Positions 1-6,912 of a stretch of 7,840 nucleotides of DNA are shown piece by piece. Both the position numbers and the translations under genes were made by a program. The notes under the pieces were generated by a model. The model searched no databases and was not told the origin of the DNA. It saw only the letters and a list, made by a program, of their open reading frames with translations. This DNA is from Bacteroidales bacterium. GTDB taxonomy: Bacteria > Bacteroidota > Bacteroidia > Bacteroidales > UBA932. Numbering within the stretch: position 1 is the stretch's first letter; every line of letters starts with the position of its first letter. The stretch is taken from the NCBI GenBank assembly GCA_017631875.1, contig JAGBSL010000052.1, forward strand, positions 1 to 7,840, written 5' to 3'.

Positions 1-1346
1 TGTCATACAGCGAGCCGTTGGGAGGCAAGTGGATTGCAGAGATGTCTTTTCTGAGCAGATTCTATCTGAACAGGAATTTCAGAAACGCCGCAAACCCTGA
101 CGGAACGTACAACGACTATTACTCATCGTTCAGCAATAACAGATACTTCAGCGAACGAGGCGCACTGACTGTACAGTACGGAAACGACACTACCACAGTA
201 CAGTTCGGAGTGATTGCAGATGCCGTCCGGAACGAAGTCTGGTCAAAGTCGATGGGCGTGGAGAACGTGACGGGAAAGGACGAATGGCTGGTGAACTGGA
301 GCCCATGGATATACTACAAATATGCAAAGGATGGTATCAATGTCCGCGCCAGCTACTCGGGCAATGCAAACCGTCCTTCAGCGACATCGGTCACCCCTGC
401 CCTGAACATTTCCAACCCGGTGCAGATCACAGCAGGCAACATATACCTGAAGCCCGCTTACACGCACAACATGTTCGGAATGATTAGCACCAACAACAGG
501 GAGACATTCGCTTACTTTTCCGCGTATGCAAACGCACAGTTCGGAACAAGAAGCACAGTTCAGGCGAGCTGGATGGATGATTCCGGAGTGAGATATGCCA
601 TACCGGTAAATTCCCGGAAGCCGCAGACAAGCGCATACACATATCTCTCATATAACCGTCCTATCACCAAAGACAGGCAGCTTACATTCCAGATAGAAGG
701 TTTCGCAAACTACACCGGCGGCACGAGCTACCAGGCGACGTCAAGATTGGACGGACTCGATCTTCAGACCTTCGATTACAACAAGTTCATGGAGGGATTC
801 TGGGGCGACGCCAGCGGCGACCGCTTCTACAATGGTGAGAGCGGATTTGCAGAAAGCAGGACCAGAACAGTCATCTGGGGAGGAGACATGAAGTTCAAAT
901 ACAGCATAGAGAAACTTGATGTAGATCTCGGCTTCAGCACATCCAACAGAGTATCCAAGTACTCTCTGGACCCGACTGCAAACCTGAACAACTGGACCAA
1001 TGAGATAATTACTGACATTTTATACAGACCTGGCAAGGACTGGGAGATCGGAACAGATCTGTCGTACAGGTTCTACCGTGGCTACGCCGCCGGCTTCGGC
1101 ACACCGGAGTGGAGATGGAACATGCAGGTAAGCAAGAGCATCAAGTCAGTGACCCTCGGGCTGAAGGTAGCGGACATCCTGAACCAGAGCAGAAACCTCA
1201 GAAGAACTGTTTCAGCAGAATACGTAGAAGACGTCTACAGCAACATCCTCGGCCGCTTCTTCCTCTTCAGCGTCTCGTTCAACTTCGGAAAGATGAACGC
1301 CAAGAAGAACAAGAACGTCGAAGGAGCCATGTGGAACATGATGTAA
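1..1346 (+). CDS. TonB-linked outer-membrane beta-barrel protein, C-terminal part (5' truncated)
   Basis: The frame is open from the first bases of the window (codons from position 3) to TAA at 1344-1346, about 447 residues, so the gene begins upstream; the TTG at 18 is only an internal codon. The sequence alternates aromatic and polar residues like amphipathic strands and opens with SYSEPLGGKW, the 'YTEPL' type motif common in OMP_b-brl_3 (PF14905) barrels. The end has the family's usual form: DILNQSRNLRR, then SNILGRFFLFSVSFNFGK, a last strand followed by a short charged tail. Such proteins normally have an N-terminal carboxypeptidase-like domain and a plug upstream, which would lie outside the window. 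Known members are TonB-dependent receptor-like proteins in the outer membrane; the substrate cannot be told from the barrel. Confident on the barrel family, not on ligand. Confidence 0.85.
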   Translation, partial: SYSEPLGGKWIAEMSFLSRFYLNRNFRNAANPDGTYNDYYSSFSNNRYFSERGALTVQYGNDTTTVQFGVIADAVRNEVWSKSMGVENVTGKDEWLVNWSPWIYYKYAKDGINVRASYSGNANRPSATSVTPALNISNPVQITAGNIYLKPAYTHNMFGMISTNNRETFAYFSAYANAQFGTRSTVQASWMDDSGVRYAIPVNSRKPQTSAYTYLSYNRPITKDRQLTFQIEGFANYTGGTSYQATSRLDGLDLQTFDYNKFMEGFWGDASGDRFYNGESGFAESRTRTVIWGGDMKFKYSIEKLDVDLGFSTSNRVSKYSLDPTANLNNWTNEIITDILYRPGKDWEIGTDLSYRFYRGYAAGFGTPEWRWNMQVSKSIKSVTLGLKVADILNQSRNLRRTVSAEYVEDVYSNILGRFFLFSVSFNFGKMNAKKNKNVEGAMWNMM

Positions 1347-1363
1347 CCGAAGTTTTTGCGGTG

Positions 1364-1400
1364 GGACATGGACTGCATTCATGACATGAAGTCATGGTCC
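1364..1400 (+). terminator. Possible 3' hairpin after the outer-membrane barrel gene
   Basis: Eighteen bases after the stop codon there is a nested inverted repeat. The inner stem is CATGAC (1380-1385) with GTCATG (1391-1396) around the loop ATGAA. Outside it, GGAC (1364-1367) can pair with GTCC (1397-1400) with bulges. No T-run follows, so it is not a typical intrinsic terminator. It could be an RNA 3'-end stabiliser or chance. The rest of 1347-1464 holds no gene that I can support. Confidence 0.25.
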
Positions 1401-1464
1401 GTATTCATGGCCCGCAGCCACGACTTGCATTCAAGACCAGCAGTTGCCAAAGAGTCCGGGGAGT

Positions 1465-2013
1465 GTTCTAGTGAAGGTACAACACCAGATGTTCACTAGA
1501 ACCCGGTTGCAGCACGACTATACGGCATATATGGGCAGTTCTAGTGAATGTAAAGCACAAAATGTTCACCAGAGCCCTGTTACCACATCAGAGATCGGTA
1601 AATACACGGAGTTCTAGTGAAAGTGCAGAACCCAAGGTTCACCAGAGCCATGGTGCCACACGACAGAACGGTAAACTCACCGAGTTCTGGTGAAGGTGCA
1701 GAACAGAAGGTTCACCAGAACCATGGTGCCACACGACAGAACGGTAAACTCACCGAGTTCTAGTGAAGGTACAGAACAGAAGGTTCACCAGAACCATGGT
1801 GCCACACGACAGAACGGTAAACTCACCGAGTTCTAGTGAAGGTGCAGAACAGAAGGTTCACCAGAACCATGGTGCCACACGACAGAACGGTAAACTCACC
1901 GAGTTCTAGTGAAGGTGCAGAACAGAAGGTTCACCAGAACCCCTGATAATAACGGTATACGGATAAATCAGCATAGTTCTGGTGAAGGTCTGAACCAAGT
2001 TCTTCACTAAAAC
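1465..2013. repeat. Eight-unit tandem hairpin array, exact 73-bp period
   Basis: Left arms GTTCTRGTGAA begin at 1465, 1538, 1611, 1684, 1757, 1830, 1903 and 1976, every 73 bp with no slippage. Each is followed 27 bp later by a complementary right arm TTCACYAGAAC (variants end GAGC or AAAAC). A unit is therefore an 11-nt arm, a 16-nt loop, an 11-nt arm and a 35-nt spacer; the last unit is hairpin only. Spacers 3 to 6 are identical (starting CATGGTGCC), and spacers 1, 2 and 7 are diverged. Arms pair perfectly in unit 1 (A-T at arm position 6) and unit 4 (G-C there); the others carry one or two mismatches or wobbles. It lies between two + strand genes with no recognisable protein in it. The following 2014-2068 is AT-rich with a small inverted repeat (ATATGA 2037-2042, TCATAT 2053-2058). 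Function unknown; REP/BIME-like repeat, binding-site array or structured RNA are the main options. Confidence 0.93.
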
Positions 2014-2068
2014 TTTACAAGGATATGTGTAGCATAATATGACTATCATGCATCATATATAGAGACCA

Positions 2069-2320
2069 TGACGCAAAGTTTCAGCCGAAAAACCCTGCGT
2101 CGCGGCACAACAGGGACACAGAAACCAGTCCACCAGGACACGACGCAAAGAAACACGAAGAAAACTCTGCGTCGCGGCACAACAGGGACACAGAAACCAG
2201 CCCACCAGGACACGACGCAAAGAAACACGAAGAAAACCCTGCGTCGCTGCACAACAGGGACACTGAAACCAGCCCACCAGGACACGACGCAAAGAAACAC
2301 GAAGAAAACTCTGCGTCGTG
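2069..2320. repeat. Four-unit tandem hairpin array, 72-bp period
   Basis: The word GACGCA recurs at 2070, 2142, 2214 and 2286 and its partner TGCGTCG at 2096, 2168, 2240 and 2312, an exact 72-bp period. In units 2-4 the arms CGACGCA and TGCGTCG pair over 7 bp around a 20-nt A-rich loop. In unit 4 the stem grows to 9 bp (CACGACGCA 2283-2291 with TGCGTCGTG 2312-2320). Spacers are 38 nt and nearly identical; the first loop is diverged. Because 72 is a multiple of three and stops are few, several frames on both strands stay open and give repetitive low-complexity translations with 24-residue periods. I see no start signal or composition supporting a real protein. It ends 57 bp before the downstream start codon. 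Confidence 0.9.
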
Positions 2321-2346
2321 GCACAAAAAGCAAATAAAACAACGAC

Positions 2347-2361
2347 CCGGACAAACTCCGG
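2347..2361 (+). promoter_or_regulatory. Small hairpin in the leader of the 2378 gene
   Basis: CCGGA (2347-2351), loop CAAAC, and TCCGG (2357-2361) form a perfect 5-bp stem 16 bases before the ATG at 2378. It falls between the second repeat array and the gene and could shape the 5' leader. It may equally be chance. No -33/-7 Bacteroidetes promoter pair is evident nearby. Confidence 0.25.
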
Positions 2362-2377
2362 AATAAACTTAAAGCAT

Positions 2378-2917
2378 ATGAAACGTATAGTAACATTCCT
2401 AGCCGCTTCGCTGTTAGCAGCAGTGTGCATGTCAGCACAAGACACCAAGACTTACAGAGATCACGTGCCGCATCTGCATTTCACAACAGAAATCAACATG
2501 TCCGGCTATGACTACTATAAGTTGAAGCCCGATTCCGGAATATTCGGATTCACGGTTAATCCCGGATACCGTTTCAATGCCAACTGGGCTGTGTATGTTC
2601 CTGTAAGCAGCGATATTGTTCTCATGAACAAAACAACTACCAGAAATTATGTAGAACAGACCACAGTCGGCCTTGGTGCATCATATCAGCTCAACATGAA
2701 GGACCACAGGGCTCTTGGATTCTCATTGACAGGAGCATCTACGTGCACCAAGTCTGACCTCAATTACTTCAAGGCAAAGGCGGCAGTGAGCTTCGGAATC
2801 CATGGCATCGGCTGTGCACCATACGTCAGCATCGGATGCACATACATGAACCACTACCAGAGCGCAATGAAGGATAAATTCATGTTTGAATGTTCCATTG
2901 GATTTGCAATATTTTAA
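2378..2917 (+). CDS. Small secreted outer-membrane beta-barrel-like protein
   Basis: The protein has 179 residues. I chose the ATG at 2378 over the upstream in-frame ATG at 2318 because it puts a standard signal peptide at the N-terminus: MKR, then a hydrophobic stretch (IVTFLAASLLAAVCM), then a cleavage site near SAQ-DT at residues 20-22. The extra 20 residues upstream are polar and are encoded at the edge of the repeat array. The mature part (about 158 residues) has alternating strand patterns such as YRFNANWAVYVPVS, TTVGLGASYQL, RALGFSLTG, KAAVSFGIHG and MFECSIGFAIF, and ends in phenylalanine. This fits a small barrel of OmpX/OmpA size in the outer membrane, but no specific family is recognised. 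It heads a tightly packed gene cluster; the next start is 2 bp after its stop. Confidence 0.8.
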   Translation: MKRIVTFLAASLLAAVCMSAQDTKTYRDHVPHLHFTTEINMSGYDYYKLKPDSGIFGFTVNPGYRFNANWAVYVPVSSDIVLMNKTTTRNYVEQTTVGLGASYQLNMKDHRALGFSLTGASTCTKSDLNYFKAKAAVSFGIHGIGCAPYVSIGCTYMNHYQSAMKDKFMFECSIGFAIF

Positions 2918-2919
2918 TT

Positions 2920-3429
2920 ATGAACTGTAAATTAAACATACTCATTACATTGCTCGCAGCAGTGTGTATCAGCGCCTGCATGCCGACCCACTACTACGAG
3001 CCCGAAGTTATCGAGACCTCGGACAGCGAAGCAAAAATTTCCTCTCTCGGTGAGGTATGCTGGTTTCAGGTGAACTGGAACCATGTCCAGACCAAATTCC
3101 AGCCGGGAAGGGCTTTCAAGCCATTCAAGTATGTGATAGAGATCGAAGGGACAGAATCCGCAGATCCGGTAATCATACAAAAAGACAGTGAACTTGCCGA
3201 GCTGACTGCAAGGCTTGAGTCAGAGTTCCCTGAGTTCTATGAAAACTGGCTCCAGGAAAACGAACGAAAGGGATACGGCATCATAGCTTTTGAAGTCCCG
3301 GCAAACCCCGCTAAGACAGAACGCAGGATCGAAGTAAAAGTCAGCATTGCGAAAGACTATCGTGACACAGAGAACTGGGGCGTATGGGAAACCGTATTCA
3401 GCTCCGTACAGGAAGGCAGCGCTCAATGA
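2920..3429 (+). CDS. Uncharacterised lipoprotein
   Basis: The protein has 169 residues from the ATG at 2920. A frame start at 2890 would overlap the previous gene and spoil the signal peptide. The N-terminus MNCKLNILITLLAAVCISAC is a lipoprotein signal with lipobox ISAC and acylated Cys20; the mature sequence begins CMPTHYYEPEV. The rest is soluble. Residues 87-118 are acidic and probably helical (around SELAELTARLESEFPEF). Residues 121-163 read like strands of an Ig- or BACON-like fold (AFEVPANPAKTERRIEVKVSI, then NWGVWETVFSSVQEG). That fold assignment is a guess from pattern only. It most likely sits on the periplasmic or outer leaflet of the outer membrane. It follows the 2378 gene by 2 bp and precedes a membrane protein gene by 34 bp, so co-transcription is likely. 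Confidence 0.8.
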   Translation: MNCKLNILITLLAAVCISACMPTHYYEPEVIETSDSEAKISSLGEVCWFQVNWNHVQTKFQPGRAFKPFKYVIEIEGTESADPVIIQKDSELAELTARLESEFPEFYENWLQENERKGYGIIAFEVPANPAKTERRIEVKVSIAKDYRDTENWGVWETVFSSVQEGSAQ

Positions 3430-3463
3430 CAATTCTATTTCACAACCTTTAACCCTAGCAGAT

Positions 3464-3901
3464 ATGAGCAGCAATTTCGGCAAATGGAGATTAGAGAAGA
3501 AGCCCCTTCTGGTCTCCATCGTATTTGGAGTCATCAGTTTCCTTATCCTGCTGATGATCTCAAACCTTGGATTCGTAAAGGAAAGCAGCAGGACCTTTGA
3601 AGGTGCAGACAGTATTTTCTGGACCATTCTGATCGCAATTGCCATGGCCGTTGTATGCTATGTCCTGATGCTTTGCGTCGAGGATTATATGTCGCATTGC
3701 GGCAACAAGACCGAAGGAAAGAAGTTCATCCGCAAGACGACACTAAGATACTTTCTGCCGCTGCTTCTTATATTCATAGCCGCATTTGTCATCAGCGGTA
3801 TCTATGGAGTGAACATCTTCGGAGAGCTGATTATCCTCGGAACGATATACTTTGTGATTACTTTTCCTAAATTTGTAAACAAGAATTTGCCAAAAGAATG
3901 A
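3464..3901 (+). CDS. Small inner-membrane protein with four predicted helices
   Basis: The protein has 145 residues from the ATG at 3464. The open frame continues upstream to 3347, but that would overlap the lipoprotein gene by 83 bp and add a polar extension, so the inner ATG is preferred. Hydrophobic segments lie at about residues 14-36 (LLVSIVFGVISFLILLMI), 50-72 (SIFWTILIAIAMAVVCYVLM), 96-115 and 119-137. A cysteine- and charge-containing loop (CVEDYMSHCGNKTEGKK) separates helices 2 and 3. No family is recognised and no catalytic motif is visible. Its TGA stop overlaps the next ATG (ATGA at 3898-3901), the usual sign of translational coupling to the TapB-like gene. Confidence 0.75.
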   Translation: MSSNFGKWRLEKKPLLVSIVFGVISFLILLMISNLGFVKESSRTFEGADSIFWTILIAIAMAVVCYVLMLCVEDYMSHCGNKTEGKKFIRKTTLRYFLPLLLIFIAAFVISGIYGVNIFGELIILGTIYFVITFPKFVNKNLPKE

Positions 3902-4656
3902 AACGGATCTTACATATAATGACATGCGCTATCGCTTTCGTGCTGTCGTGGGGCATGAACGCATACGCACAGGATAAGGTATTTTTTGTTCCTGATCCTG
4001 AAACCGCACGCTGGTCTTACCTGGAAATGGACGGAAACGGTGCCACGACCGCCACAATGGTCTATTCTGTAGACTCGATGACCGGTGATGCCGTCAACGG
4101 CAGCGCCAAAGTCAAGTTCGAAAGTGCAGGGAAAGAGTCGTCGGAAGAGACCATGGGCAGCTTCATATACTACAAATTCAAGGACGGAGAGTTCATGATA
4201 GACATGAATGCTTTCTTTGAGGCGGATGTATTGGGTGAGCTCATAGATGCCGCCGCAGGTGCCGAGGGCATCGGAGCATCCGAAGAAGAGAAGAAGAAGG
4301 CGGTCGAAGAAATGAGGAAACTCATAGAAATATCTGGAGAGGTCAGAGGAATACCAAGATATCCGGTCATCGGTGCTCTTCCTGATTATGAATTCGTGTT
4401 CAAGTTATCCTTCGTTACCATTACGGTAAAGGGTACTGAGCGAAAGATATCCGGAAAGGAAAAGCTCACCACGCCGGCAGGAACATTCGATTGTTTCATC
4501 ATGGAGGAGACAGTCACAACCAAAGCCATGATGCAGAAAGATGTGGAAAAGACCGTTTCATGGTATGCCTACGGAGTCGGCCTTGTCAAAGAAAGCACCT
4601 ACGACAAGAAAGGGAAACTGGTTTCCACTACCCTCCTGAACAGCATCAACTGGTAA
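3898..4656 (+). CDS. TapB/DUF3108-type secreted protein
   Basis: The protein has 252 residues. A signal peptide (MKRILHIMTCAIAFVLSWGMNAYAQ) should be cleaved near residue 24. The body matches the Bacteroidetes TapB/DUF3108 pattern: a WSYLEMDGNG-type first strand after the signal, a 'YKFKDGEFMIDMNAFF' segment (residues 92-107), and the diagnostic end GKEKLTTPAGTFDCFIME (187-203) followed by WYAYGVGLVKESTYDKKGKL (222-241). These proteins are periplasmic or surface beta-rich proteins of unknown biochemical role. An odd point is the charged, probably helical stretch at about 117-146 (ASEEEKKKAVEEMRKLIE), which looks like an insertion relative to the usual strand layout. The start overlaps the stop of the membrane protein gene upstream, which supports one operon. 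Family call is by motif recall, not by a search. Confidence 0.82.
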   Translation: MKRILHIMTCAIAFVLSWGMNAYAQDKVFFVPDPETARWSYLEMDGNGATTATMVYSVDSMTGDAVNGSAKVKFESAGKESSEETMGSFIYYKFKDGEFMIDMNAFFEADVLGELIDAAAGAEGIGASEEEKKKAVEEMRKLIEISGEVRGIPRYPVIGALPDYEFVFKLSFVTITVKGTERKISGKEKLTTPAGTFDCFIMEETVTTKAMMQKDVEKTVSWYAYGVGLVKESTYDKKGKLVSTTLLNSINW

Positions 4657-4684
4657 AATCTAGATAATTTTAAAGAGTGACACT

Positions 4685-5080
4685 ATGAAAATACTGAAAA
4701 TTTTACGTCTTGTATTGCTGGCAGTCGGAGTGATTTGTCTGGCCGCCGCAGTGGCACCTCGCGTCATGGTGCAGGGAAAACCGGATTGGATGATGATTGT
4801 GCTACTTGCAATATGCGTTATCGCCATACCCATTTCATACGTACAGCGCATCAAGAAGCAGCAGAGCGAGATGTACCTGTCAAGGACTGAAAAGGGCATG
4901 ATCATCACGTACATCGTATTATGGTCGATATTCACCCTCATCAGCGTATACGGTTTAGTCACTACCAGCAGTTTGAGACTCTCCGGTCTCGCCCTCGTGT
5001 TTATCGGAGTATCCGCCATCATAGACTACATGATCCTCTACAGGCTGAAGAAGGACTTCGAGACAGAACATCCGGAATAG
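4685..5080 (+). CDS. Second small four-helix membrane protein
   Basis: The protein has 131 residues. Hydrophobic segments lie at about residues 7-27 (LRLVLLAVGVICLAAAVA), 35-53 (WMMIVLLAICVIAIPIS), 71-92 (GMIITYIVLWSIFTLISVYG) and 98-118 (RLSGLALVFIGVSAIIDYMI). A basic cytoplasmic-type loop (VQRIKKQQSEM) separates helices 2 and 3, and the tail is charged (RLKKDFETEHPE). I recognise no family and no motif. Size and topology resemble the membrane protein at 3464, but I see no convincing sequence similarity between them. The gene starts 28 bp after the TapB-like gene and is probably the last of the cluster, since an 82-bp structured gap follows. Confidence 0.75.
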   Translation: MKILKILRLVLLAVGVICLAAAVAPRVMVQGKPDWMMIVLLAICVIAIPISYVQRIKKQQSEMYLSRTEKGMIITYIVLWSIFTLISVYGLVTTSSLRLSGLALVFIGVSAIIDYMILYRLKKDFETEHPE

Positions 5081-5108
5081 CCTCCGGACGGTCATACGGA
5101 ACAGACAC

Positions 5109-5153
5109 CGGTGCGACAAATATCCCACAAAACTTGTAGCACCGATAAATCGG
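5109..5153 (+). promoter_or_regulatory. Overlapping hairpins in the leader of the 5163 gene
   Basis: CGGTGCGACAA (5109-5119) pairs with TTGTAGCACCG (5134-5144) with one mismatch around a 14-nt loop, a 36-nt element. Its last three bases also belong to a second short hairpin, CCGA (5142-5145), loop TAAA, TCGG (5150-5153), followed by ACTTTTAT just before the ATG at 5163. The two cannot form fully together, an arrangement like an attenuator or a leaky terminator between two operons. The second stem is only 4 bp, so this remains tentative. Confidence 0.4.
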
Positions 5154-5162
5154 ACTTTTATC

Positions 5163-6911
5163 ATGAAGCGAACTTTAATCTCTGTCTTGATGTCTTTTAT
5201 GGTTTTGTCTTCTGCTGCTCAGCATAAGACAGAGGATGTCAGAATACCTATTATCAAATATAATCCGGCAACTTATCTGTCGGACATAGATAGTGCTTTG
5301 GCAGACCCTGCATCCTTCGAGTGCCTGTCAGCTGATTCGCTGCAGCTTTCCGGTGAAATCCAAGATATTCTGGAATACTTGTCTGGACAGGATGCATTTA
5401 TCGTAAGCCTGAAAGCTGGTGACACAGAGATTGCGCCCCAATGGATTGGAATCAAGGACAGGGAACAAGGAAATCTCAAGTATCTGAATGTAGAAGAGGA
5501 ACGGATCCGACACTCATTGGATATGGTGATCGAGGATCTGTATGGAACTCTTGAAGACTATATTGCAACCTGGCCGGAAGATCAGAAACATCTGTTTTAT
5601 AATGATCCGCAGGGGTTGTATACATTTCCAAACAAGGGCTTTGCTACGGATGTGGTTGGATGGGGAAACAGTGAAAATCCCAAAAATCCCGTTAAGTTCA
5701 AGGCTGCAATTTCCTATCTGCGCACTACAAAACCGGAATGGAACGACGACACATGGGCTGCCGACAGCACTGAAATTGTAAATTTTTCAGAATCAGTCAC
5801 GGGAATATTGATCAATTATAGCGAAGAAAAACCAAAGTTTGAAGGTCAGGATGCCAATCACTTTTCTAAATGGGTAAACGAAAGACTGACTTACCCGGAT
5901 GAGGCACTGGAGGACGCTGCAACAGGTCGCGTGACACTTCAGTTCAAAATCGACATGTTCGGCAATCTTGAAGGCGTGAAGGTGCTTCGAGGCAGACACC
6001 CGGCATTGGATTCCATAGCATTAAATGTTGTTTCATCTTCTCCTGAATGGACTCCGGCAAAAAATCGCATAGGAGATCCGTGCTACGTCGTATATTCATT
6101 CCCTGTTATTTTTACGCCAGAAATGATGTTTGAGGCTTTCATTACTAAAATGTATAATGAGAAGCTCTATGAAGATTATTACTTCCTGCAGAAGCATTGT
6201 TCACCGGAACTGCTTAAGAAGCTGCAGGATGCATATACATACGATTCCGATGCTCCTGCCTATGCTACATGGCTGTTCAGAAGCGGCCAGCAGGACAGCA
6301 AACCTGGCTCGGATGGCAAGACCATGATGATTGACGTGAAAGCTGATGGCGACTGGTATACATATACTGCCATGGATATGGGCTGGGAATTTACTGGCAG
6401 AATCAAGCTGACCTGCAAAGACGGTAAGATCATCATTGAGGATATGGACCTCACAGGAGAATGGGCTAAAGCATTAGTGAGAAATTCATATATATATCAT
6501 TGGCACAAGACTCAAGATGTAGATTCTACAGTTATGGCGTTTTGTGAGCTTGTAAAACATCTCATGCCGGATATTCAGCTTGATCCTTCTGCAATCAAGG
6601 CTTACATCATGTCGGCGGAGAAGGAGAATGCAATGGAGGGTGAGGATCTTCTGAATATCGTTACTGCCGGTAAATATTACACTCCGCTTTGTAGTTGTGA
6701 CATTTACCCATATATGAAAGAGCAGATGAGTGAAGATACCCTGGCTGCATTTTACAATGTGTACGATTCATGGAAGACGGACATCAAGACAGCACTAAGA
6801 GCAATCAAGGATAAATGTTATAGGGAAATATCCATTGAACTGTACGGCAATGACCACGACATAATTGGAAACCGTGAGATTGTCAAATATCTTATAAAGA
6901 CAGAAAAGTAG
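5163..6911 (+). CDS. Multidomain secreted protein with central TonB C-terminal domain
   Basis: The protein has 582 residues. The N-terminus MKRTLISVLMSFMVLSSAAQ is a cleavable signal peptide. Residues about 25-225 are an unrecognised acidic domain. Residues 226-317 form a TonB C-terminal domain with the Bacteroidetes hallmarks: FEGQDANHFSKWVNERLTYP, GRVTLQFKIDMFGNLEGVKVLRG, LDSIALNVV, SPEWTPAK and YSFPVIF. Residues about 323-428 resemble DUF3828-type lipoprotein domains (YYFLQKHCSPELLKKL, ATWLFRSGQQD, DGDWYTYTAMDMG, IKLTCKDGKIIIEDM). The last 140 residues are mostly helical and unrecognised, with a CSC motif near 511-513. There is no membrane anchor after the signal and no proline-rich spacer, so it is not an ordinary energy transducer contacting ExbB/ExbD; it should be periplasmic. 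The DUF3828 match is from memory of the pattern. Its partner gene starts 1 bp after its stop. Confidence 0.85.
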   Translation: MKRTLISVLMSFMVLSSAAQHKTEDVRIPIIKYNPATYLSDIDSALADPASFECLSADSLQLSGEIQDILEYLSGQDAFIVSLKAGDTEIAPQWIGIKDREQGNLKYLNVEEERIRHSLDMVIEDLYGTLEDYIATWPEDQKHLFYNDPQGLYTFPNKGFATDVVGWGNSENPKNPVKFKAAISYLRTTKPEWNDDTWAADSTEIVNFSESVTGILINYSEEKPKFEGQDANHFSKWVNERLTYPDEALEDAATGRVTLQFKIDMFGNLEGVKVLRGRHPALDSIALNVVSSSPEWTPAKNRIGDPCYVVYSFPVIFTPEMMFEAFITKMYNEKLYEDYYFLQKHCSPELLKKLQDAYTYDSDAPAYATWLFRSGQQDSKPGSDGKTMMIDVKADGDWYTYTAMDMGWEFTGRIKLTCKDGKIIIEDMDLTGEWAKALVRNSYIYHWHKTQDVDSTVMAFCELVKHLMPDIQLDPSAIKAYIMSAEKENAMEGEDLLNIVTAGKYYTPLCSCDIYPYMKEQMSEDTLAAFYNVYDSWKTDIKTALRAIKDKCYREISIELYGNDHDIIGNREIVKYLIKTEK

Positions 6912-6912
6912 T

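Noticed and set aside
1465..2013. CRISPR array (38-nt palindromic repeats with 35-nt spacers)
   Set aside because: Spacing looks CRISPR-like, but four spacers are identical, the loops inside the repeats vary, and no cas gene is present. CRISPR shows conserved repeats and unique spacers, the opposite pattern.
1465..2013. TIGR-type tandem guide array
   Set aside because: A periodic paired-arm array recalls these, but the inter-arm segments are repeated rather than variable and no Nop5-domain Tas protein is seen in the window.
2318..2377. N-terminal extension of the small barrel protein
   Set aside because: It would bury the signal peptide 20 residues inside and is encoded by the edge of the repeat array.
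2046..2448. Long open frames on both strands across the 72-bp array (about 80-131 residues)
   Set aside because: They arise because the period is a multiple of three. The translations are repetitive, have different composition in each frame, and no start context or domain supports them.
3347..3463. Upstream start for the four-helix membrane protein
   Set aside because: It would overlap the lipoprotein gene by 83 bp and add a polar segment with no membrane or signal features.
4170..4370. Minus-strand open frame inside the TapB-like gene
   Set aside because: Serine/alanine-rich shadow of the acidic, lysine-rich coding strand; no independent support.
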